This document shows, piece by piece, positions 1 to 9,622 of a stretch of DNA of 64,000 bases. The first letter of the stretch is position 1. Every line of letters begins with the position of its first letter. Source of the DNA: Shewanella putrefaciens (GTDB lineage: Bacteria > Pseudomonadota > Gammaproteobacteria > Enterobacterales > Shewanellaceae); contig NZ_CP066370.1 in assembly GCF_016406325.1 (NCBI RefSeq), positions 1,674,001 through 1,738,000 on the forward strand. The letters are read 5' to 3'. Position numbers and translations under genes: made by a program. Below the pieces are notes generated by a model. That model ran no database searches. It had not been told where the DNA came from and was given only the letters and a program-made list of their open reading frames with translations.

Positions 1-2648
1 AGGAATGAGAATGGTGCGGTAACGGCTTTAGTGATCACGTTAGTGATGGCTGTCATGATAATACTTCCCACGCTAAAACTGGGAGAATCTAAATCTCCTG
101 AAACTTCCATACCGAGATCGATAACGCCGTTACGGTCTTGCAATAATGCAATGGCTAACGTAATGGGGAGACTTGTGGCTAAGTCACTATTACTGGGCTT
201 GCCGAGTTTTAGTTGATCTATGACTAAGTGATTCGTGCCTTTTAGCTGGTTACGCTCAAGTTTATAATTGAGCGCGAGGGAGAGTTGACCTTTATCAATA
301 TAATAACCTGCATAGGTTCCTGAATAGGGATTCACGGATGTGAGTTCAACACTCTTAAATACGAGATCGAGATCAAGATAGGGCATATCCAACAGGGGGT
401 TAATATCCCCTTTTAGGGTCACGGGGGCATATTTATCAATTTTACCTTTGATATCAACAGAAGCTTTTGTTCCTGGAGTTGAAGATAGATGACTTATATG
501 CCCATCAAGCAGTTCAATGCCAGAAGCAAAATTGGGCGTTAAAGAATTATCGGCAAAATAGGCTGAGCCTTGACTAAAGCTGATTTTTTGAATGTCTAAA
601 CTTAACTCAGGTTTGTCGTGGGTAACACTTTCACGAGTTTGGTTACCCGTATTTTTAATGTCAGAATTTCCCGTTTCGGGGACGGTAACATTAGGCGGTG
701 TTTTTACGACCAAAGTGTTATCAGCGGACGTTTCAACAATCAGATTGCTGATATTTGTACTTCTATCCTTGGCAATAACAATTTTAGCGTAGGGCTGATT
801 AAGGGCGAGATGGTCAATTTTTATTTGATTCTTTTGCTGGTCAAAATCTAGCTGATTAATATGCATTTTTTGCCATTTAACTAATGGCGCATTGCGTAAA
901 TTATCTAGCACATTCAAGTCATCCAGCTCGACACTGCCGCGATAAATTGCTTGGCCTTTAGCATCGGCATTTACCTGTCCCTGTGAACTCAAGAGGCCAC
1001 TTTTAAGCTTGATATTTACATAGGGCGCTAAATAAGGTTGAAATTGCGCTAATGCCAGTTTATCCATTTGCAATTTGGCATCAATGGACTCACTGGTTAG
1101 ATCAACTTGCCCTTGTGATGCGAAACTCCCTTTATCATTGATAGCAAAGGATAGTTCATATTCGATAGGTGCTTTTAAGTCACTCACTATGGTCTTAGTG
1201 GCAAAATTGAGTGGGTATATGCGCCATTGTTGAGGTGAAGGCGTGAGTTTTTGTTCACTGAAATTAACATCATAGTTTTCAAGGGTGAGCTTATCGAGTT
1301 GGACTAACCATGAGGGCGTGAGTTGTTCACTTGTGTGCTGTCTATCCGCAGTGTTTGCTAAGGTTGGAGATGTCGCCAAATCTTCTTTATTAGTTTCTTC
1401 ATTTGGTGCCTGAGTGGGATCATTAGCCTTTTTAGCCGTAGACGTTTGAGATTGTGCCATCGATTTTGGGGTTAGGAGTTTTGCAAGATCAACACCTTGT
1501 TCATCGAGGATCACATTGAGGGATAATCCATCACTATGTATTTGGTTGATATTAATTTTTTGCCGTTGCAGATCGGCTGCAATGCCATCTATTGCCAGTA
1601 GAGGAAGCGTCAGGACTGGAGTGTCTTGGTTTGTCACATTGAGCTTCTCAAGGATCACTTGTCCACGATTAGTCATGACTTGTAGAGAGCCATTATCAGG
1701 TAGATCAACCCGATAATGTGACTTTGCACTTATTTCGCCATTTTTAAGCGTAATATCAAAGTGGTCATCGATAAATTGCCACACTGTACTGAGTTTTAAC
1801 TTTGCGATTTGGATATCACCGTCGAGCATAAACGGGAAGAGTTGAAATTGCCCTTCTAGGCTTATTTCTCCTTCATGGACATCCTTAAATTGCATTGCAA
1901 AGTGATTATTGATGACATTTGAGGAGACTATTTCTGTCGAGGCAGAAGGACTGGCCTCTGGAGTGGGTTCTCTTTTTAGTGTTTCGAGCGAGGACGCTAA
2001 CGTATCTTTCAACGCTGATGTCGTTGTTGTCATTATATAGTCAGTATCTAATTGACTGACTTTAATATTAATGCTTGGGTAATTGATGTTTGCTTGGGTG
2101 ATATTGTCATCGAAACTAAACTTACCAGCATCTAAGGTAAATAGGCTGAGTAATATTCGCAGCGGTTTAGTTTGCTCATTGGACTGATGTTGCGTTGTGG
2201 GGGCGATATTTTCGTTAAGGGTTATCAATATATCGTCAAAATTAAATGCTGCTTTATCTTGTGTTTGAAAACGGTGGATATGAATATTGGGTTCTTGTAG
2301 ATGAAGATTTTCAATAACCAGCGCCCTTTTAAAAATAGATTGCCAAAAGTTAAGTTGGAGCTGGATCCCTTTACTGGAGACAAAGGTTTTTTCATCTTTT
2401 TCGTTAATAGTCAGCCCGTCAATGTTTACTTTAAATGTGAATGGATTTATACGAATGTCATCAATTATCACTTGACGGCCTAGCAATTGAGAGAGTCTTT
2501 CAGGTGCGAAAGACACCATACCGAAAGGAATAATGAGCCCTAAGGTCGCCACATAACAACAATAGAGCATCGTGAGATAAACGAGCACCCGTTGGTATCT
2601 TGGGCGTTTAAAGAAAGATTTTTTTAAGGTCGAAAGCGGGGAATGCAT
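1..2648 (-). CDS. DUF748 / AsmA-like envelope protein (partial, C-terminus outside window)
   Basis: The minus-strand frame starts at an ATG at 2648 and runs off the left edge, so at least 882 codons are present and the C-terminus is missing. The protein begins with a basic stretch (KKSFFKRPRYQR) and one hydrophobic segment at about residues 24-45, so it is likely an inner-membrane-anchored periplasmic protein. The next part (PERLSQLLGRQ..., INPFTFKVNIDGL, ...FDDILITL) matches the start of DUF748 proteins, relatives of AsmA/TamB thought to move phospholipids across the envelope. The last visible residues (ITNVITKAVTAPFSF) resemble the usual late DUF748 segment, so only a modest part of the gene should be missing. 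I checked the two ends of the frame by translation, not every codon. Function is inferred from family only. Confidence 0.8.
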   Translation of the reverse strand, partial: MHSPLSTLKKSFFKRPRYQRVLVYLTMLYCCYVATLGLIIPFGMVSFAPERLSQLLGRQVIIDDIRINPFTFKVNIDGLTINEKDEKTFVSSKGIQLQLNFWQSIFKRALVIENLHLQEPNIHIHRFQTQDKAAFNFDDILITLNENIAPTTQHQSNEQTKPLRILLSLFTLDAGKFSFDDNITQANINYPSINIKVSQLDTDYIMTTTTSALKDTLASSLETLKREPTPEASPSASTEIVSSNVINNHFAMQFKDVHEGEISLEGQFQLFPFMLDGDIQIAKLKLSTVWQFIDDHFDITLKNGEISAKSHYRVDLPDNGSLQVMTNRGQVILEKLNVTNQDTPVLTLPLLAIDGIAADLQRQKININQIHSDGLSLNVILDEQGVDLAKLLTPKSMAQSQTSTAKKANDPTQAPNEETNKEDLATSPTLANTADRQHTSEQLTPSWLVQLDKLTLENYDVNFSEQKLTPSPQQWRIYPLNFATKTIVSDLKAPIEYELSFAINDKGSFASQGQVDLTSESIDAKLQMDKLALAQFQPYLAPYVNIKLKSGLLSSQGQVNADAKGQAIYRGSVELDDLNVLDNLRNAPLVKWQKMHINQLDFDQQKNQIKIDHLALNQPYAKIVIAKDRSTNISNLIVETSADNTLVVKTPPNVTVPETGNSDIKNTGNQTRESVTHDKPELSLDIQKISFSQGSAYFADNSLTPNFASGIELLDGHISHLSSTPGTKASVDIKGKIDKYAPVTLKGDINPLLDMPYLDLDLVFKSVELTSVNPYSGTYAGYYIDKGQLSLALNYKLERNQLKGTNHLVIDQLKLGKPSNSDLATSLPITLAIALLQDRNGVIDLGMEVSGDLDSPSFSVGSIIMTAITNVITKAVTAPFSF

Positions 2649-2884
2649 AGTAGAATCAAGGCTCCGATGCGTAAAGTAGAGTGAAATCTATCAACAAATG
2701 GAGCCATTCTAGCGAATAACGCCTGAGTTTACACATTTTGTTTTATGTTTTTACTAGTAAAATCTGAGTGTTACTTTACCGTAACTCGTTTAACTTTTAG
2801 TTGAAATTAAACAATAACCAAAGCTTCACAGATGTTACCTTAGTATTTGTTCTTGCTGAGCTTACCTACTATAGCAGGCCTATT

Positions 2885-3265
2885 TTAGGCGGTGGTGTAG
2901 CTTATTGCTGCAATAATGGCGCCCTGTGGATCTTTAATCCAACAAAATCGACCTACGCCCGGAATATCTTCAGGCCCGAAGAGAATATCGCCCCCCAGTT
3001 TTTTAGCATTTATGGCGACGAGATCGACATCTGCAACCGTAATATAGCCTGTCCAATGGGAAGGAAATGCTGGAATTAAGTTTTCAGTAATACCTCCAAT
3101 ACTTGAACCTTGGTTTTCAATAATGTGGTATTTTCCATGGGGTGTCCTGACAGTTCTAAATTGCCAGCCAAATATTTCACCATAGAAAAGCATTGCTTCT
3201 TTGGTGTTTATGGTAGTGAGTTCGTGCCAGCTTAAGGCTCCAGCAGTGTTGAACGCAGAGTCCAT
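2885..3265 (-). CDS. VOC family protein (glyoxalase/bleomycin-resistance fold)
   Basis: This 126-residue protein has the pattern of one vicinal-oxygen-chelate module: SWHELTT near the N-terminus, KEAMLFYGEIFGWQF, GGITENLIPAFPSHWTGYITVADVD and a closing WIKDPQGAIIAAISY. The family includes glyoxalases, dioxygenases and antibiotic-binding proteins, and sequence alone does not give the substrate. It stands alone on the minus strand, downstream of nothing on its own strand, with about 370 bases of unassigned DNA upstream. A second, more divergent VOC gene lies at 4443-4793 on the plus strand. No metal-binding set was assigned with certainty. Confidence 0.8.
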   Translation of the reverse strand: MDSAFNTAGALSWHELTTINTKEAMLFYGEIFGWQFRTVRTPHGKYHIIENQGSSIGGITENLIPAFPSHWTGYITVADVDLVAINAKKLGGDILFGPEDIPGVGRFCWIKDPQGAIIAAISYTTA

Positions 3266-3636
3266 GGGCGCATCCTTTTGTTGTTAGTGTAAATTAATCA
3301 TCGTAGGTTGAGGGGCATATTACCCACTTAGAGTGTAGTCGAGGCTCATTAAGAATTCATAAGTCGATCTCGAAATCTTCCATCATTTAACGCTGCATTG
3401 GATTAAATTAAGTTAATGTTAATAAATGGTATTATGGGAGTTTGTGTTCGTTTTATCTTTAATGTCGATGCAGTATTTATGACGATAAATTTTGATTATT
3501 GTATTGAGTAGGGCAAATCAAAGGTTGCCTAGCAATTATCCACAATGGTTGCCTCGACAGTTAGACCTTAATCCTATTCGCTTGGTAATATAGTGCGGTT
3601 TTACATCATTTTGATGGTATTGAGAGGGATTTAAGA
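3266..3636. other. Intergenic region between VOC gene and DUF445 gene
   Basis: This 371-base gap separates two divergent genes and must hold both promoters. It is AT-rich. I saw no hairpin with a T-run, no tRNA and no convincing reading frame. The sequence gttgcct occurs twice around 3521-3555, which looks accidental. Confidence 0.4.
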
Positions 3637-4341
3637 TTGGATAAAAGTTTAGTAACGAATGCATTGGCTGCGCTGTGTATTCTGATTGGCTACGGTATAG
3701 GGTCACCCATTTTGTTTAATGTAGGTTTGTTTGCATTATCGGGGGCGATAACGAACTGGCTAGCCGTATATATGTTGTTTGAAAAAGTGCCAGGATTGTA
3801 TGGTTCTGGGGTGGTTCCCTCTCGTTTTGAAGAATTTAAAGCGGGTATTGCACATTTGATGATGAAGCAGTTTTTTACGACTGAAAATATTGACCGCTTT
3901 TTATCTGAGAAAGAAGGGGTCACTAAAATCGATTTGACTCCCGTGATTGATAAGGTCGATCTGGCTCCATCTTTTGATGCCCTTGTTAGTACTGTTGCAC
4001 AATCTTCTTTTGGTGGCATGCTGGCAATGTTTGGTGGTACAGAGGCCCTAGCACCACTAAAGGCTCCTTTTATTGAGAAAATGAAAGCCTCTTTAGTGGA
4101 AATGGCCCAAAGTGAGGAGTTTCATCTGTTACTGAAGCAAGAAATTGAACAGCCTAATATTATGGCCGATTTGCAAATAAAAATTGCCAATATTGTTGAG
4201 CAGCGTCTAAATGAATTGACGCCACAAATGGTAAAGCAGATTGTACAAGAGATGATCCAAACTCACTTGGGGTGGTTAGTTGTTTGGGGCGGTGTGTTTG
4301 GTGGGATGATAGGACTTGTCGCCGCCTTGCTCCAAGGCTAA
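3637..4341 (+). CDS. DUF445 family membrane protein
   Basis: The 234-residue protein starts at a TTG with an upstream GAGAGGGA ribosome-binding sequence. It opens with a hydrophobic hairpin (ALAALCILIGYGIG, then LFNVGLFALSGAITNWLAVYML) containing the GAITNWLAV stretch typical of DUF445. A soluble, acidic-helical middle follows, and it closes with a second membrane segment (WLVVWGGVFGGMIGLVAALLQ). DUF445 proteins are found in many bacteria as short or long forms; this is a short one. No biochemical role is established for this type. A short inverted repeat after the stop may end the transcript. Confidence 0.8.
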   Translation: MDKSLVTNALAALCILIGYGIGSPILFNVGLFALSGAITNWLAVYMLFEKVPGLYGSGVVPSRFEEFKAGIAHLMMKQFFTTENIDRFLSEKEGVTKIDLTPVIDKVDLAPSFDALVSTVAQSSFGGMLAMFGGTEALAPLKAPFIEKMKASLVEMAQSEEFHLLLKQEIEQPNIMADLQIKIANIVEQRLNELTPQMVKQIVQEMIQTHLGWLVVWGGVFGGMIGLVAALLQG

Positions 4342-4363
4342 TCTGGTACTTAAAAGCGAGCCG

Positions 4364-4392
4364 AAACATGGGAGCTTAGGCTTCCATGTTTA
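4364..4392 (+). terminator. Possible terminator after DUF445 gene
   Basis: AAACATGG and CCATGTTT form the arms of an inverted repeat with inner AGC/GCT pairs around TTAG. There is no clear T-run, so it may be only a hairpin. Confidence 0.4.
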
Positions 4393-4442
4393 TCTAAGAA
4401 TTATATTCACTTACTAAATTCTATTCACTTACCAGAGGCGCT

Positions 4443-4793
4443 ATGAACCATCATCACAGTATTAATTATCTGGAAATACCCAGCCGCGATATAGCGAGTT
4501 CTAAGACCTTCTTTAATAAGGTGTTTGGTTGGTGTTATGTGGATTACGGTCCAGAATATAGTTGCTTTATGGATGCAGGCATCACGGGCGGATTTTATCA
4601 AGCGGATGTTGATTTCACACTTTTACGTGGCAGCCCGCTGATTGTTTTGTATAGCAATGATTTAGAGAGTACCCAGGCTGCGGTTATCGCAGCGGGAGGA
4701 AAAATTACCACAGGGATATTTACTTTTCCTGGGGGGAGGCGATTCCATTTCACTGAACCCTGTGGCAATGAATATGCTGTCTGGTCAGAATGA
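4443..4793 (+). CDS. VOC family protein
   Basis: The 116-residue protein carries a single VOC module: HSINYLEIPSRDIASSKTFFNKVFGW at the N-terminus and FHFTEPCGNEYAVWSE at the C-terminus. The final Pro-Cys-Gly-Asn-Glu stretch places a glutamate where many VOC proteins bind metal. The start is an ATG followed by three histidines. The substrate cannot be told. The gene's last 20 bases overlap the start of the DUF1289 gene, so the two are probably translated from one message. Confidence 0.8.
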   Translation: MNHHHSINYLEIPSRDIASSKTFFNKVFGWCYVDYGPEYSCFMDAGITGGFYQADVDFTLLRGSPLIVLYSNDLESTQAAVIAAGGKITTGIFTFPGGRRFHFTEPCGNEYAVWSE

Positions 4794-4980
4794 TCCGCTT
4801 TCAAACCCTTGTGTCAGGAACTGTTGTTTAAATGAGCAGGATGTTTGCTTGGGGTGTTTTCGACATCTCGATGAAATTTTAGCTTGGCGGTCGATGTCAG
4901 AAGAGGAACGTTGTGGTTGCTATGTAAAGATGGCAGAACGCAGGGGAATTCAGCAGGCCAAATGGACGAGTCAAAAATAG
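4774..4980 (+). CDS. DUF1289 domain small cysteine-rich protein
   Basis: This protein of about 68 residues has the DUF1289 signature: NPCVRNCCLNEQDVCLGCFR, then an E-I-L-A-W-R-S-M-S-E-E-E-R motif. The cysteines are spaced as in a small metal-binding site (inference). Three starts are possible in frame: GTG at 4762, ATG at 4768 and ATG at 4774. I give the last because it leaves the shortest overlap with the preceding VOC gene, but the earlier ones are not excluded. DUF1289 genes are common in proteobacteria and no function is settled. Confidence 0.75.
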   Translation: MLSGQNDPLSNPCVRNCCLNEQDVCLGCFRHLDEILAWRSMSEEERCGCYVKMAERRGIQQAKWTSQK

Positions 4981-4984
4981 TGCA

Positions 4985-5004
4985 GTGATAGTACTTTCTA
5001 TCAC
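4985..5004. terminator. Hairpin between convergent DUF1289 and cdd genes
   Basis: GTGATAG and CTATCAC form a perfect 7-base stem around TACTTT. It lies between two convergent stop codons, so it could serve both strands, but there is no T-run. Confidence 0.4.
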
Positions 5005-5019
5005 CGCACATGAGTTTTG

Positions 5020-5910
5020 TTAGACGGGATCGACAACAATATGTTCTAGTTCAACAGCCGCTATTGTATGTAGCGCATCCATCGTTGCTCCAACTAAACT
5101 GATTTTCCCCTGAGATGATTCAATCAATACTGCACGACGAATGTCGCTAAATTCTCGGTTGTGCCGAGTTAAATTTGACAGTGCCATTTGCATCGGCAAC
5201 ATTGAAGGATTAAAGGCCGCATTTTCGGCATAGCGTCCGCAGTAGGTCGCGCCATCATGGGTTTCTAGTGCCACAGCGGCAAAGCTTTGAGTATACGGGG
5301 CATAACTTAAACCAGCATGATCTAAACCTTCAATAATCATGGGGTCACTGCTATCTAGCACAAACTCAGTTTGCTGTTTTGCAAGCAGCGGTGAGACGAC
5401 ATTTAAATCTTTCGGACCAAATGCATAGGGGAGATAATAAGCAAGTGAATGGCTTTCCTGTGCAGGTAGATGAATTGTAATGTTGGCGCCATCAACCAGC
5501 TCATTCATAAATTGCCGACAATGACCACAGGGGCTAGCATTGACAATTATATCAACAATTTGACTCTCACCACTTAACCAAGCATGACTAATCGCACTTT
5601 GCTCTGCATGTACGGAATGGAATAAGGCCTCACCGGGAAGTTCTAAGTTTGCTCCCATGTAAATATCACCACTTTTCCCCTTGGCGATTGCGCCTACATA
5701 AAACTCGCTTATTGGCGGCTTTGCCAGTGCTGCAGCAATAGGTAATAGTGCGAGTAGTACCTCTGCCTCAGTCATTTTGCTGGCGAGGGTTAATTTGGCA
5801 AGTTGCATTGCATCAATGTGGCCTGCAAAGTTTTGATGTAATAGGGGAATAAGTGCATCAGCTAACGGCAGCGGCAGCTGGGTTATGCTACGAATGAATC
5901 TATCTTGCAT
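5020..5910 (-). CDS. cdd: Cytidine deaminase
   Basis: The 296-residue protein is close to the length of the E. coli dimeric-type cytidine deaminase (294). It deaminates cytidine and deoxycytidine to uridine and deoxyuridine in pyrimidine salvage. The zinc site is visible: [11 protein letters not shown] supplies the histidine ligand and catalytic glutamate, and PCGHCRQF supplies two cysteine ligands. The second half ([13 protein letters not shown] onward) is the degenerate repeat domain found in the enterobacterial type. It lies downstream of sbcB on the same strand but a hairpin lies between them, so it probably has its own promoter. Confidence 0.95.
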   Translation of the reverse strand: MQDRFIRSITQLPLPLADALIPLLHQNFAGHIDAMQLAKLTLASKMTEAEVLLALLPIAAALAKPPISEFYVGAIAKGKSGDIYMGANLELPGEALFHSVHAEQSAISHAWLSGESQIVDIIVNASPCGHCRQFMNELVDGANITIHLPAQESHSLAYYLPYAFGPKDLNVVSPLLAKQQTEFVLDSSDPMIIEGLDHAGLSYAPYTQSFAAVALETHDGATYCGRYAENAAFNPSMLPMQMALSNLTRHNREFSDIRRAVLIESSQGKISLVGATMDALHTIAAVELEHIVVDPV

Positions 5911-5970
5911 TTCCCGGTTCCTTATTTGTTAAGTTCATGGAAGAACATTCTAGTAATTTTGTTACAACAT

Positions 5971-5992
5971 AAATGCGAGTTAGCTCGCGTTT
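5971..5992 (-). terminator. Probable terminator after sbcB
   Basis: AAATGCGAG and CTCGCGTTT flank TTAG, giving a G-C-rich hairpin downstream of the sbcB stop on the minus strand. The T-run is short. Confidence 0.45.
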
Positions 5993-6075
5993 ATGCGGCC
6001 CAAGCTGGAAATGAGTTATGTATTTGACCGATTTCACCATACAAATAAAACAAATTTTCGCTGATGCTAGAAAAG

Positions 6076-7488
6076 TTATAACTCACGTAAATAATGACAC
6101 AGTGCTGCAAGCAGTTTTTGTTTGTTTTCATCATCTACGGTATTTTGAAGCAGATTCTCAAGCTTCAACAAATAATCTTGGTCGGCGAGGCGATTTTGAC
6201 AAAATTCACGCCAGCGATGGGATTCTTGATCATCAAGTAATTCCGGATAATTGCGTGCCCTATAGCGGAACAGCATTTCAGGCATACGGACATCGTCAAA
6301 TTGTAATTCGAGCGCCGCTAGATTCTGCGGTAAAGTGTGGCGGATGATTTCCATTTTAGCTTTATCAGCTGAACTAAAAAAACCACCAGAATACAACATT
6401 AAATCAGGATCAACGGTAGTACTTTCACCATCGTGCTCAAATAATTGTGCAAGTTTTTCCCTAAGCTCTGGATGATTCCTTAATCGCTTATATTGCTCCC
6501 TTGCGAATGCTTTATCGATATTAAGCCTTGAGGCCTGAGCATCGTCCAAAATTTTAGCCGAGGTAATAAAAGGGCATTTATTGAGATGGATTTGTTTTAC
6601 TGGGATAGGCAATTCATCTTCGGCAAGTTCGGCTCTGGCGGTATACATCCGAGTTTTAATTTGTTCAATATTTAGATCAAACAACGGACTTAAATCCATT
6701 GCTAAATTAACGCAGATAACAGCATTTTTATTGGTTGGATGATGGGCAACGGGGGAAATTAATGTTGTGCAGCCATTACGTGCACTAATTTTTGAACTGA
6801 CATGCGCCAAAGGTTGCATATTAAGCACATCGATTTGATCACTGACGGCTTGTTTGCGGCGCAGCTCAAAATAGTAGTGATATAACTTGGGTTGTTTTTC
6901 TCTGATGAGTTTTGCCATGGCGATGGTCGCATATACATCCGACATCGCATCATGGGCTTTCTCATGGCTTAACCCATTTGCCTGGGTCAGATGTTCTAAT
7001 TTAAAGCTAGGCGAACCATCATCTTTTAGTGGCCAGTTTATACCGTCGGGTCTAAATGCATAACAAGCTCTGACTAAATCAATGATATCCCAACGAGAAT
7101 TTCCGTTCTGCCATTCTCTTGCATAGGGATCAATAAAGTTGCGATAAAATCCGTATCGGGTCACTTCATCATCAAAGCGCAGAGAATTATAACCAGCGAC
7201 ACAAGTATTTGGTTGGCTGAAAAGAGCTTGGATACGACCCATAAACTCCGTTTCTGGAATGCCTTTTAAATTCGCAAGTTGTGGTGTAATCCCTGTGATC
7301 AAAATAGCTTCAGGTGAAGGTAAGTAGTCAGTAGCTTGCTTACAGTAAAAGGTTTCTGGTTCACCGATGATATTGAGATCTAAATCGGTTCGAATGCCTG
7401 CAAATTGTGCAGGTCTATCCCTTGCGGGATTGGCACCAAAAGTTTCATAGTCGTGCCAGAATATGCTTGGCTGGAATGGTATAGACAT
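6076..7488 (-). CDS. sbcB: Exodeoxyribonuclease I
   Basis: The 470-residue protein matches exonuclease I in length and layout. It degrades single-stranded DNA 3' to 5' and acts in recombination and mismatch repair. The DEDD exonuclease motifs are visible: FWHDYETFGANP (motif I, with Asp and Glu), GYNSLRFDDEVTRYGFYRN (motif II) and KAHDAMSDVYATIAMAKLI (motif III). The N-terminal exonuclease domain is followed by the SH3-like and helical domains that form the DNA cleft. The gene is divergent from an unrecognised gene at 7667. Confidence 0.96.
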   Translation of the reverse strand: MSIPFQPSIFWHDYETFGANPARDRPAQFAGIRTDLDLNIIGEPETFYCKQATDYLPSPEAILITGITPQLANLKGIPETEFMGRIQALFSQPNTCVAGYNSLRFDDEVTRYGFYRNFIDPYAREWQNGNSRWDIIDLVRACYAFRPDGINWPLKDDGSPSFKLEHLTQANGLSHEKAHDAMSDVYATIAMAKLIREKQPKLYHYYFELRRKQAVSDQIDVLNMQPLAHVSSKISARNGCTTLISPVAHHPTNKNAVICVNLAMDLSPLFDLNIEQIKTRMYTARAELAEDELPIPVKQIHLNKCPFITSAKILDDAQASRLNIDKAFAREQYKRLRNHPELREKLAQLFEHDGESTTVDPDLMLYSGGFFSSADKAKMEIIRHTLPQNLAALELQFDDVRMPEMLFRYRARNYPELLDDQESHRWREFCQNRLADQDYLLKLENLLQNTVDDENKQKLLAALCHYLREL

Positions 7489-7666
7489 AAATTAAAATCG
7501 AATGACATTTTATCGAATAATAGCATCTTAACACTGAAACTCCTCGGAAGAACATTGACGATATAATTGAAGTTGAGGAATTATCTTGAAAAGATAAGCA
7601 CCTAATAGATGTTTTTTCCTGCTTTTGGGCGTTACAATTCGCCCTGAAAAGGGGAGTTAATGTCTT

Positions 7667-8467
7667 ATGTTTCTGCAATATCTCAATGAGCCTATGGTGC
7701 TTGATGCCGAGCAAGCATCTGTTTTAACGTTAACATTGCCCTCAGATATCAGTGACTTTATCGTGCTCCAAGCGATGAGTGCGCCGTTACTGGAGCTTAT
7801 TGTCTTAGATAGTAGACCAAAAATTGCAATCCGTTTTCAGCCATTATTGGAACTGACGGTAAATCCGGCATTATCCCCAAATAGTCAATTTGGCAAGACA
7901 ATTCCCCGAACGGTAGGACAAGGGATACGTATGTATAGCCGCATAGGGATCGCACCTAAGTGTTGTACTGATGAATTAAGGTCTGGAGTCTCATTCAAAT
8001 TAGATTCAAGTCATGGTTTGAATTTTGCGTTACAAACAGTCTCCAAATTTGAACTCATCCCACTCGAAACTGACTTAAGAGCATTATACGAACCTCAAGT
8101 GCTACAGATGGCCAAAGCCTTATTGGCACGGCAGTATGACTACACTATATCTTCTGAAGCACTTGCTGTGCATATGGCTGAAATAGAACAAGTGAGGGCT
8201 GAGTTACACGCGTTTTTACGTGGAGATTTTGGAATTTGTCATCCAAGTTTGGCGCAAGAAGCCGCAAAATTGGAACCCTTGTTGCTGAAAAAATGTCAAT
8301 GGATGTTCCGAATTTATACGCATATGTTTGAACGGCCTAACTATGGTCGTGCATCAAATGATGTAGAAAATATTGACAAATCACTAAGAAAACTAGAGTG
8401 CTATGAGTTGCTCGCATCTCCTGAACTCGTAGAAATGGTTAAACGATTAACGGAAGACGAGATGTAA
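7667..8467 (+). CDS. Conserved-looking hypothetical protein
   Basis: I do not recognise this 266-residue protein. The ATG follows a GGGGAGTTAATG stretch that gives a plausible ribosome-binding site. It has no signal peptide or membrane segment. The N-terminal 110 residues look beta-rich, with two cysteines at CC in IAPKCCTDE. The C-terminal half is helical and charged (MAEIEQVRAELHAFLRGD, then AKLEPLLLKKCQWMFRIY). It lies 40 bases before rlmA on the same strand, so the two may be co-transcribed. A cytoplasmic role is likely, but no function can be supported. Confidence 0.7.
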   Translation: MFLQYLNEPMVLDAEQASVLTLTLPSDISDFIVLQAMSAPLLELIVLDSRPKIAIRFQPLLELTVNPALSPNSQFGKTIPRTVGQGIRMYSRIGIAPKCCTDELRSGVSFKLDSSHGLNFALQTVSKFELIPLETDLRALYEPQVLQMAKALLARQYDYTISSEALAVHMAEIEQVRAELHAFLRGDFGICHPSLAQEAAKLEPLLLKKCQWMFRIYTHMFERPNYGRASNDVENIDKSLRKLECYELLASPELVEMVKRLTEDEM

Positions 8468-8507
8468 GCTCGTTTTCCATTTTAGCGACACGAAATAGGG
8501 TTTATCT

Positions 8508-9323
8508 ATGCGTTATTTATGTCCACTTTGTTCCGGATTACTTGCCCGTGCCGGAGCTAGTTGGGTGTGCCCACAGCAACATAAGTTCGATATAGCCAAA
8601 GAAGGCTATGTTAACTTGCTGCCTGTACAAAAGAAAAACTCAAAAGATCCTGGCGATAACAAACAGATGATGTTTGCTAGGCGGGAGTTTTTAAACGCAG
8701 GATACTACCAAATGTTGAGCGATAGAGTGAATGCATTGGCATTGGAATATGCTGCAGGAGCAAAACATATTTTGGATATAGGCTGTGGAGAAGGTTATTA
8801 CAGTCATAGATTATTTCACGTATTTGAGCAGGACCACCCGTGTGTTTTACAGGGATTGGATATTTCTAAATCGGCAATCAAATATGCTGCAAAACGGTAT
8901 CCTAACTTACAATTTTGTGTGGCAAGTGCTTATGAGATGCCGATTGCTTCACAAACGGTGGATTTAGCCATACGTATTTATGCGCCTTCTAAAGTAGAAG
9001 AACTTCAGCGGATCATGGCTAAAAATGGTGTATTAATCACTGTTTCACCGGGGCCAATGCACCATTTTGCCCTTAAACAGCAAATTTACGCTGAACCAAG
9101 GTTACATCCAGAGTCTAATGCGAGTCTTGAAGGATTTGAATGTATTCATCAGCAACGACTGATGTCACAACTGGGATTAAAAAATGCCGAGCATATTTCA
9201 CATTTTCTAGAGATGACGCCCTATGCATGGAAGTTTACTACAGAGCAGAAGCAATCTTTGGTAACACAAGGGCTAAGTTGTGAGTTAGATTTTCAAATTG
9301 AGGTTTATCGTATTGCAAGATAG
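8508..9323 (+). CDS. rlmA: 23S rRNA (guanine-N1)-methyltransferase RlmA
   Basis: The 271-residue protein methylates a guanine of 23S rRNA helix 35 (G745 in E. coli numbering) using S-adenosylmethionine. The N-terminal zinc ribbon is clear: Cys5, Cys8, Cys21 and His25 within CPLC...CPQQH. The methyltransferase domain follows, with the SAM-binding motif ILDIGCGEGYYSH near residue 90. The motif RIYAPSKVEELQRIM occurs in the usual position. Length agrees with the E. coli enzyme. It lies downstream of an unknown gene. Confidence 0.93.
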   Translation: MRYLCPLCSGLLARAGASWVCPQQHKFDIAKEGYVNLLPVQKKNSKDPGDNKQMMFARREFLNAGYYQMLSDRVNALALEYAAGAKHILDIGCGEGYYSHRLFHVFEQDHPCVLQGLDISKSAIKYAAKRYPNLQFCVASAYEMPIASQTVDLAIRIYAPSKVEELQRIMAKNGVLITVSPGPMHHFALKQQIYAEPRLHPESNASLEGFECIHQQRLMSQLGLKNAEHISHFLEMTPYAWKFTTEQKQSLVTQGLSCELDFQIEVYRIAR

Positions 9324-9461
9324 TCAATTTAAGCTATTGAAATAAGTTATTTAAAGTGCTTAACTGTAACAGCTAGACCGCATGAACATTACGTTCTGCA
9401 AGCCGGTTGCAAAACCTAAGTTGATTTAAGCAAAATAAATATTTCAAAGTGTCGCAGTATG

Positions 9462-9489
9462 TTGACTTATCTTTAGAATGGTTTATAGT
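9462..9489 (+). promoter_or_regulatory. Likely promoter of the cold-shock gene
   Basis: TTGACT (9462-9467), a 16-base spacer and TATAGT (9484-9489) form a good sigma-70 promoter. Transcription from about 9496 would give a leader of roughly 127 bases before the csp start, typical of cold-shock genes whose long leader controls translation. No clear cold box was found. Confidence 0.6.
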
Positions 9490-9622
9490 CTTACTAGCTT
9501 GAAGGTTGGGCTTATATTTATGTGTTCAATACGACCAGTTCGTCCTGTAAACATAAGTAATACCGGCATTTTCCAGCTCCACCGCCGTTAAGGCTTTAAT
9601 TTTTATTTACAGGATTTATATT

